Shown: piece by piece, positions 4,661 through 8,541 of the stretch | Position numbering within the stretch: the stretch's first letter is position 1 | Layout: every line of letters starts with the position of its first letter | Assembly: GCA_950071875.1 (NCBI GenBank) | Contig: CATMNW010000086.1 | Span: 1-8,541 of the forward strand | Source: an uncultured Erythrobacteraceae bacterium | GTDB taxonomy: Bacteria; Pseudomonadota; Alphaproteobacteria; Sphingomonadales; Sphingomonadaceae | DNA: 8,541 bases | Reading direction: 5' to 3' | Notes under the pieces: generated by a model | The model's input: only the letters and a program-made list of their open reading frames with translations | What the model was told of the DNA's origin: nothing | Databases searched by the model: none | Program-made: the position numbers and the translations under genes

Positions 4661-5581
4661 ATGCCCGATTCGTCATCACCCGCGGGAGACGCGGAGAGTA
4701 GCAGCGGGCTGATGCTCGCAATCCGGAAATTCTTCGACCCCGATCACGGCGACCGCTCGCTGCGTGCGCAGCTGGAAGAAGCGATCGACGAGCACGAGGA
4801 GGGGGAGAACGGCGACGAAGTCCCCGAGAACAGCGGCACGGGCGACCTGTCGCTGGTCGAGCGGCAGATGCTGCGCAACCTGCTGCATTTTTCCGAACAC
4901 GATGCCGACGATATCGCCGTGCCGCGTGGCGAAATCATTGCGATCAAGGCCGATGCGCGGTGGGAAGAACTGGTCGAGACATTTGCCGAGCACGGCCATT
5001 CACGCATGCCGGTCTATCGCGATCAGCTGGACGACGTGATCGGCATGATCCACATCAAGGACGTCTTCACGATCCTGGCGCGCGGGGAAACGCCGCCCAA
5101 GGACTGGACCGTGCTGATGCGCCAGCCGCTTTACGTGCCGCAGACGCGCAACGCGCTCGACGTTCTCGCTGACATGCGCGCCCAGCGCATGCACCTGGCG
5201 GTCGTGGTCGACGAATTTTCGGGTACCGACGGCCTGATCACGATCGAGGATCTGGTCGAGGAGATCGTCGGCGAGATCGAGGACGAGCACGACGAAGCGC
5301 CCGAGGAATGGATCGTCGATATCGGGGAGGGCATGTGGGACTGTGATGCGCGCGCCGAACTGGACGATGTCGCCGAGAAGGTTTCGCCAGCACTCGCCGA
5401 AGTGGAAGAGTCGGTCGATACGCTGGGCGGCCTGGCATTTATTCTCGCGGAACAGGTGCCGGAAGTCGGGCGGGTGGTCGAGCATCCAAGTGGATGGCGC
5501 ATCGAAGTCACCGACGCCGACGAAACGCATGTGAAACGCCTGCGTCTTCATGCACCGGACGATAATGTCGCGGAAACCTGA
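4661..5581 (+). CDS. corC: CorC/HlyC-type CBS-domain protein
   Basis: This 306-residue protein belongs to the CorC (hemolysin C-like) family, linked to magnesium and cobalt efflux or to modulating CNNM-type transporters; the exact role in bacteria is unsettled. Two CBS domains are visible: the first around 86-140 (DIAVPRGEIIAIKADARWEE to GMIHIKDVF), the second around 150-215 (MRQPLYVPQTRNALDVLADM to VVVDEFSGTDGLITIEDLVE). The C-terminal CorC_HlyC transporter-associated domain spans about 225-297 (DTLGGLAFILAEQVPEVG, HPSGWRIEV). The N-terminal 60 residues are acidic and variable. There is no membrane segment, so it is a cytosolic member rather than the larger DUF21-type. It follows ybeY by 21 bp and is probably in the same operon. 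The usual next gene, lnt, is replaced here by a lysR gene. Confidence 0.9.
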   Translation: MPDSSSPAGDAESSSGLMLAIRKFFDPDHGDRSLRAQLEEAIDEHEEGENGDEVPENSGTGDLSLVERQMLRNLLHFSEHDADDIAVPRGEIIAIKADARWEELVETFAEHGHSRMPVYRDQLDDVIGMIHIKDVFTILARGETPPKDWTVLMRQPLYVPQTRNALDVLADMRAQRMHLAVVVDEFSGTDGLITIEDLVEEIVGEIEDEHDEAPEEWIVDIGEGMWDCDARAELDDVAEKVSPALAEVEESVDTLGGLAFILAEQVPEVGRVVEHPSGWRIEVTDADETHVKRLRLHAPDDNVAET

Positions 5582-5652
5582 TGGTCCTTGCACTTTTTCG
5601 CACTAAAACCCTCGACACGCGGCGGCACCGTCCATAGCGTGCAAGCGTCACC

Positions 5653-6537
5653 ATGGCTAACCGTCGCCTTCCACCCCTGAGAGCTCTCGAGGCATTCGTA
5701 CGCACGGTAAGGCTGGGTTCTGCGCGTGCTGCTGCCGACGAGCTTGGGTTAAGCCCCTCGGCGCTTTCCCGGCGTATCGGCAATCTTGAAGATTTCGTCG
5801 GCAAAAAGCTGTTTACCCGCGCCCGCCAGTCGATGCAGCTGACCGATGACGGGCACGCCTTCTTCGAGGCGGTGAACCCGCAGCTCGAGGCGCTCGCGAG
5901 GGCAGTGGAAAGCCAGTCGGAAAATCTCTCGTTGCTCCGCTTGCGGCTCGGGGTTCTCCCGTTATTCGGAACCCAGCGCCTGTTTCCCCGCTTGGGGGAA
6001 CTGCGGGAACGCCATCCCTTGCTGCATATCGACATCGATACCGGTGCCCATCTGGAAGACCGTGTCGGTGATGTGCTGGATGCGGCGATCATCCTTTCCC
6101 GGGGGCCTTCGCGCGGGCTTCATGCAGTGCGGCTCGACTACAACAAGGTCCATGCCATCTGCAGCCGGGAACTGGCTGGAAAGTTGGGCGATACGCCGGA
6201 CGGCGACCTGCTGGCTCGGCAGACCTTCCTGATCCATAACGAATTGCCCGAAAGCTTTACCGCATGGCGAACCGAGATTGGTCTGCCCGATCTCGAACCC
6301 ACCGCAATCGATCATTTCGATTCAGGGCAGATCATGCTGGAAGCGGCGGCACAGGGGCTGGGCATCGCCATCATGCATGACGATCACATGCGCCGGGCCG
6401 CCGACAACCGGTTGGCAACTCTGTACGGGATCGAAGTCGACAGCCCTTACAGCTACTGGTTTATCTGCAAGCCAACCGCGCTCGAAGAACGGCCGGTGCG
6501 CCTGTTCCATGACTGGCTGGGGAAAGCCGGCCTTTAA
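5653..6537 (+). CDS. LysR-family transcriptional regulator, GcvA-like
   Basis: The 294-residue length is typical for LysR. The N-terminal winged helix-turn-helix spans about 6-65 (LPPLRALEAF, then SARAAADELGLSPSALSRRI and the wing NLEDFVGKKLFTR). The effector-binding domain covers about 93-290 and includes GQIMLEAAAQGLGIAIMHDD, a pattern typical of the GcvA-like subgroup. Such proteins usually control a divergently transcribed neighbour, but here corC lies upstream on the same strand 71 bp away, so no target can be inferred from position. No clear Shine-Dalgarno precedes the ATG at 5653. Its TAA overlaps the TAA of the convergent plsC-like gene. The gene interrupts a neighbourhood that is otherwise conserved core genes, so it may have been inserted. 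Confidence 0.9.
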   Translation: MANRRLPPLRALEAFVRTVRLGSARAAADELGLSPSALSRRIGNLEDFVGKKLFTRARQSMQLTDDGHAFFEAVNPQLEALARAVESQSENLSLLRLRLGVLPLFGTQRLFPRLGELRERHPLLHIDIDTGAHLEDRVGDVLDAAIILSRGPSRGLHAVRLDYNKVHAICSRELAGKLGDTPDGDLLARQTFLIHNELPESFTAWRTEIGLPDLEPTAIDHFDSGQIMLEAAAQGLGIAIMHDDHMRRAADNRLATLYGIEVDSPYSYWFICKPTALEERPVRLFHDWLGKAGL

Positions 6538-7436
6538 GCCTGGCCCTGATCGCCGGCAGCGGGGGGATACCTCCCAGCTTCCACGACATGCGCGAAATCG
6601 CGAAGCGGCTTGCCCAGGTTGGCGACCAATTGCGCTTCGATTTTTTCACGCGCCTTGGCAGCGATCGCCTTTCGCCCGCGATAATCTTCGGGGCTGAAGG
6701 GTTCCAGATAATGTACCGTTAAAGGGAAGCTGCCCTTGCGCGCCATTATGCGCATTGCGTTGTGAAGGCCGCTTTCTTCGCCGATCCAGCCAATCTCTTC
6801 GGAATTCACACCGTAATCGAGTACGACAGGCTGCACCATCACCCCCGGTGGCGGCGGTTCGAGCACGGAAATCATGCTGGATTTGAACGGAAGGAGCGAG
6901 TGCCCGTCGGTCACCGTTCCTTCGGGAAAGACCGTGACCGACCAGTTATCCGCCAGCGCTTCCTTCAAGGCATTGATCTGTTCCGCCACTCCCATGCGGT
7001 TTTCGCGCTTCACGAAAACGGTGCGATTGAGCCCGCAGAGCCAGCCGATGACCGGAACTTCTGCGAGCTCCTGCTTGGCGACGAAGGCCGTTCCGCTTGC
7101 ACCAGCCATGCTGAGAATATCTATCCAGCTGATGTGGTTCGAGATGAAGAACACATCGCGCCTGAGCGGTACGCCGATGACCTTGACCCGGGCACCGGCA
7201 ATCCAGGCGGTATAGCGCAGGAAAAGCATCGGAAATGGCGATCCGTATGCGAAGACCCGGTACAGGTAATGCAATGGCACGAATACCATCAGCAGAAGCA
7301 GGATCGCCAAGGTACGCAGGGTCAGCCGCGCCCACCCGATAGCCGACAGGGGGATTTTCTCACCGCGTGCGGCCGCCAGCCGGTTCGCGGTGTACCGTGC
7401 GAGCTTGCGCTCAGCTTTCGCGGTCGAGGCGGACAC
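6534..7436 (-). CDS. plsC: 1-acyl-sn-glycerol-3-phosphate acyltransferase family protein
   Basis: PlsC-family enzymes transfer an acyl chain to lysophosphatidic acid, or to a related lysolipid, at the inner membrane. The 300-residue protein has a single N-terminal membrane span (about 36-60). It has the acyltransferase motifs NHISWID (100-106, the H-x4-D catalytic pair), FVKRENR (141-147) and FPEGT (170-174). Lysophosphatidate is the default substrate, but alphaproteobacteria also carry OlsA and other paralogues, so the exact substrate is uncertain. The only upstream start is the GTG at 7436, inside the fur 3' end (26-bp overlap), with GGAA 7 nt before it; this implies an operon and probably coupling with fur. 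The 3' end overlaps lysR by 4 bp. The same fur-plsC pair is common in alphaproteobacteria. Confidence 0.85.
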   Translation of the reverse strand: MSASTAKAERKLARYTANRLAAARGEKIPLSAIGWARLTLRTLAILLLLMVFVPLHYLYRVFAYGSPFPMLFLRYTAWIAGARVKVIGVPLRRDVFFISNHISWIDILSMAGASGTAFVAKQELAEVPVIGWLCGLNRTVFVKRENRMGVAEQINALKEALADNWSVTVFPEGTVTDGHSLLPFKSSMISVLEPPPPGVMVQPVVLDYGVNSEEIGWIGEESGLHNAMRIMARKGSFPLTVHYLEPFSPEDYRGRKAIAAKAREKIEAQLVANLGKPLRDFAHVVEAGRYPPAAGDQGQA

Positions 7437-7833
7437 CGTAAAGTTCCAGCCGATGATCGACGAGGCGATATCCGAGCTTTGCAGCGATCTGTTTCTGCAG
7501 GGCTTCGATTTCGGGATCGACGAATTCGATGACCTTGCCGGTTTCCACGTCGATCAGGTGGTCGTGATGTGCTTCGGGTGCAGCTTCATAGCGCGCCCGC
7601 CCATCGCCGAAATCGTGCCGGTCGAGAATGCCGGCCTCTTCGAACAATCGGACGGTACGATAAACCGTGGCAATCGATATGCCGGAATCGATCTTGTTGG
7701 CCCGTTCGTGGAGGAGTTCGACGTCCGGATGGTCGTCACTTTCCGAAAGGACGCGCGCGATTACCCGGCGCTGTTCCGTTATCCGCAGACCCTTGTCGGC
7801 GCACAATTGTTCAAGATCGATCTTCTGATGCAA
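7411..7833 (-). CDS. fur: Fur-family metal-responsive regulator (Fur/Mur type)
   Basis: This 140-residue protein is a metal-dependent repressor of iron or manganese genes. The winged helix covers residues 1-82, including the recognition region GISIATVYRTVRLFEEAGIL (51-70). The dimerisation and metal domain follows, with HHDHLIDVETGKVIEF (89-104), GYRLVDHRLELYG and a conserved acidic DPEIEALQ. The CxxC structural-zinc motif of E. coli Fur is replaced by DVET (95-98), as in other alphaproteobacterial Fur/Mur proteins, so iron versus manganese sensing cannot be settled from sequence. The start is a TTG at 7833, 5 nt after GGGAAG (7844-7839); no ATG lies nearby upstream in frame. It overlaps the plsC start downstream. 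A mucR terminator lies between it and mucR, so it needs its own promoter, which I could not place with confidence. Confidence 0.93.
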   Translation of the reverse strand: MHQKIDLEQLCADKGLRITEQRRVIARVLSESDDHPDVELLHERANKIDSGISIATVYRTVRLFEEAGILDRHDFGDGRARYEAAPEAHHDHLIDVETGKVIEFVDPEIEALQKQIAAKLGYRLVDHRLELYGVRLDRES

Positions 7834-7849
7834 GGTGGCTTCCCGAATG

Positions 7850-7882
7850 AAAAACGCTCCGTACCCTTATCGGGCCGGAGCG
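7850..7882 (-). terminator. Intrinsic terminator after mucR
   Basis: On the - strand CGCTCCG (7882-7876) pairs with CGGAGCG (7861-7855). An inner GGG/CCC pairing extends the stem, and TTTTT (7854-7850) follows directly. It lies 28 bp after the mucR stop and 16 bp before the fur start, so it should insulate fur from mucR transcription. Its stem occupies the place where a fur promoter would be expected. Confidence 0.8.
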
Positions 7883-7910
7883 CCTTCCTCAAGACGAACC
7901 GAAAGGCTTT

Positions 7911-8351
7911 TTACGCAGCCTTTTTCTTGCGCCCACGCTTTTGGCCGGGTTTGCGGCCCAAACCGATCTTGACCGCAAGATCGCGACGGGTCGCGGCATA
8001 GTCGGGCGCGACCATCGGGTAATCCGCGGACAGGTTCCATCGCGCACGATACTCATCGGGCGTCAGACCATGTTCGGTCGAAAGGTGGCGTTTAAGCATC
8101 TTCATCTTCTTGCCGCATTCGAGGCAGACCAGATGATCCTTCTTAACAGACGAACGGATGGATACCGCAGGTTCAGGGGTTTCTTCCGCAGTGCTGGATG
8201 TATTCCCCAAACCAGAAAGTGCGGAGTATACATTTGAAATCAAATTCGAAACGTCGTCCACTTCGACAGTGTTATTACTGACATGTGCCGCAACAATATC
8301 GGATGTCAGAGTAATCAAAGTTTCAGTCATATCGGTTTCGAAGTTTTCCAT
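7911..8351 (-). CDS. mucR: MucR/Ros-type zinc-finger transcriptional regulator
   Basis: MucR/Ros proteins are alphaproteobacterial DNA-binding regulators with H-NS-like behaviour that silence AT-rich genes and repress their own promoter. This 146-residue protein has a serine/threonine-rich N-terminal oligomerisation half (about 1-65). The Cys2-His2 zinc finger CLECGKKMKMLKRHLSTEH follows, with ligands C76, C79, H89 and H94 and the 9-residue C-to-H spacing peculiar to prokaryotic fingers. Next comes the conserved GLTPDEYRARWNLSADYPMV segment and a lysine/arginine-rich tail ending RGRKKKAA. The ATG at 8351 has AAAGG 6 nt upstream (8362-8358); an internal ATG at 8330 has none. Its own promoter region is AT-rich. 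An intrinsic terminator follows. All zinc ligands are present. Confidence 0.95.
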   Translation of the reverse strand: MENFETDMTETLITLTSDIVAAHVSNNTVEVDDVSNLISNVYSALSGLGNTSSTAEETPEPAVSIRSSVKKDHLVCLECGKKMKMLKRHLSTEHGLTPDEYRARWNLSADYPMVAPDYAATRRDLAVKIGLGRKPGQKRGRKKKAA

Positions 8352-8388
8352 TACGTGCCTTTAGCCGGGGTAGGGTTTCATTCCATGT

Positions 8389-8402
8389 TCGCTTGTGAGC
8401 GA
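8389..8402. promoter_or_regulatory. Inverted repeat at the predicted mucR transcription start
   Basis: TCGCT (8389-8393) and AGCGA (8398-8402) form a perfect 5-bp inverted repeat around TGTG. It sits immediately downstream of the predicted -10 box, where an operator or a 5'-end RNA stem would act. It is short enough to be chance. Confidence 0.3.
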
Positions 8403-8406
8403 TCCC

Positions 8407-8434
8407 ATTGTATAAAATCGACAAGAAAATGCAA
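8407..8434 (-). promoter_or_regulatory. Probable mucR promoter
   Basis: On the - strand TTGCAT (8434-8429) and TACAAT (8412-8407) are separated by 16 bp, lying in a clearly AT-rich stretch. Transcription would start near 8400, about 50 nt before the mucR ATG. MucR homologues bind AT-rich DNA at their own promoters, so autoregulation here is a reasonable inference. Confidence 0.5.
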
Positions 8435-8466
8435 GAAACCAGCGGAAAGTTATTTTTGACGCAAAT

Positions 8467-8541
8467 CTACAAGTCTTTGGCGAAGGTGATGGCGTCCAGA
8501 GGGGTTCCGTCTGCGGTACGATAGTAGTTCGGACGGCGGCC
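8467..8541 (-). CDS. C-terminal end of an unidentified gene
   Basis: Reading in from the window edge on the - strand gives 24 codons, the last residues being NYYRTADGTPLDAITFAKDL, then TAG (8469-8467). Codon use is backbone-like and the peptide looks like a genuine protein tail. I do not recognise the family from so little. It ends about 33 bp before the predicted mucR -35 box, on the same strand as mucR. The rest of the gene lies beyond the window. Confidence 0.55.
   Translation of the reverse strand, partial: GRRPNYYRTADGTPLDAITFAKDL

Noticed and set aside
5000..5593. 197-codon - strand ORF
   Set aside because: It lies fully antisense to the CBS domains of corC, a common artefact of high-GC third positions.
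6762..7532. 256-codon + strand ORF
   Set aside because: It is the shadow of plsC and fur. The - strand frames carry the NHISWID, FPEGT and HHDH motifs, while this one has no recognisable domain.
7902..7923. Plus-strand hairpin AAAGGCT/AGCCTTT followed by T residues as a terminator
   Set aside because: No + strand gene ends upstream of it. The symmetry comes from the lysine/alanine codons at the mucR 3' end.
1..8541. tRNA or rRNA genes, including a tRNA attachment site for the array
   Set aside because: No T-loop (GTTCRANNC with paired arms) or rRNA-like stretch was found by eye in either orientation; a covariance-model scan would settle it.

Overview
The window looks like chromosomal DNA from an alphaproteobacterium, most likely order Sphingomonadales and close to Erythrobacteraceae. 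The reasons are the high GC and strong G/C third-position bias of the backbone genes, the fabH-ihfA-merR order, a MucR/Ros-type zinc-finger regulator, and a Fur protein of the alphaproteobacterial type. The taxonomic call is inference from gene style and order; no rRNA gene is present.

Layout. (1) 1-1522, + strand: the 3' part of fabH (fatty-acid chain initiation), a good sigma70-like promoter, ihfA (IHF alpha subunit) and a short MerR-family gene 10 bp downstream. (2) 1523-4022: an accessory island of small genes separated by a repeated element. Three copies are each exactly 122 bp between GTCCGC and GCGGAC ends and lie in one orientation (2221-2342, 2670-2791, 3361-3482). Shorter, decayed relatives lie on the left (1736-1813) and right (3960-4015). 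Between them are a DUF7668-like soluble protein, two unrelated small membrane proteins and, on the - strand, an exported four-cysteine protein. A further small putative exported ORF lies on the - strand between merR and the first repeat. (3) 4023-5581, + strand: ybeY (endoribonuclease / 16S rRNA maturation) and a corC-like CBS-domain gene. (4) 5653-6537: a LysR-family regulator. (5) 6534-8541, - strand: plsC-like acyltransferase, fur, mucR and the last 24 codons of an unidentified gene.

The backbone genes are ordinary: lipid synthesis (fabH, plsC), nucleoid and transcription control (ihfA, merR, lysR, fur, mucR) and ribosome quality control (ybeY). fur and plsC overlap and look co-transcribed, and a clear intrinsic terminator separates them from mucR. 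In many alphaproteobacteria fur, plsC, miaB, phoH, ybeY, corC and lnt form one run. Here the fur-plsC and ybeY-corC halves face each other around a lysR gene, and miaB, phoH and lnt are absent from the expected positions, so the neighbourhood appears rearranged.

The part most worth attention is the repeat-and-gene array. Its unit of one gene plus one equal-length repeat, its uniform repeat orientation, stop codons that abut the repeat, and atypical codon use in at least one gene resemble a gene-cassette array. The repeat ends are not integron attC ends, and no recombinase is visible in the window.
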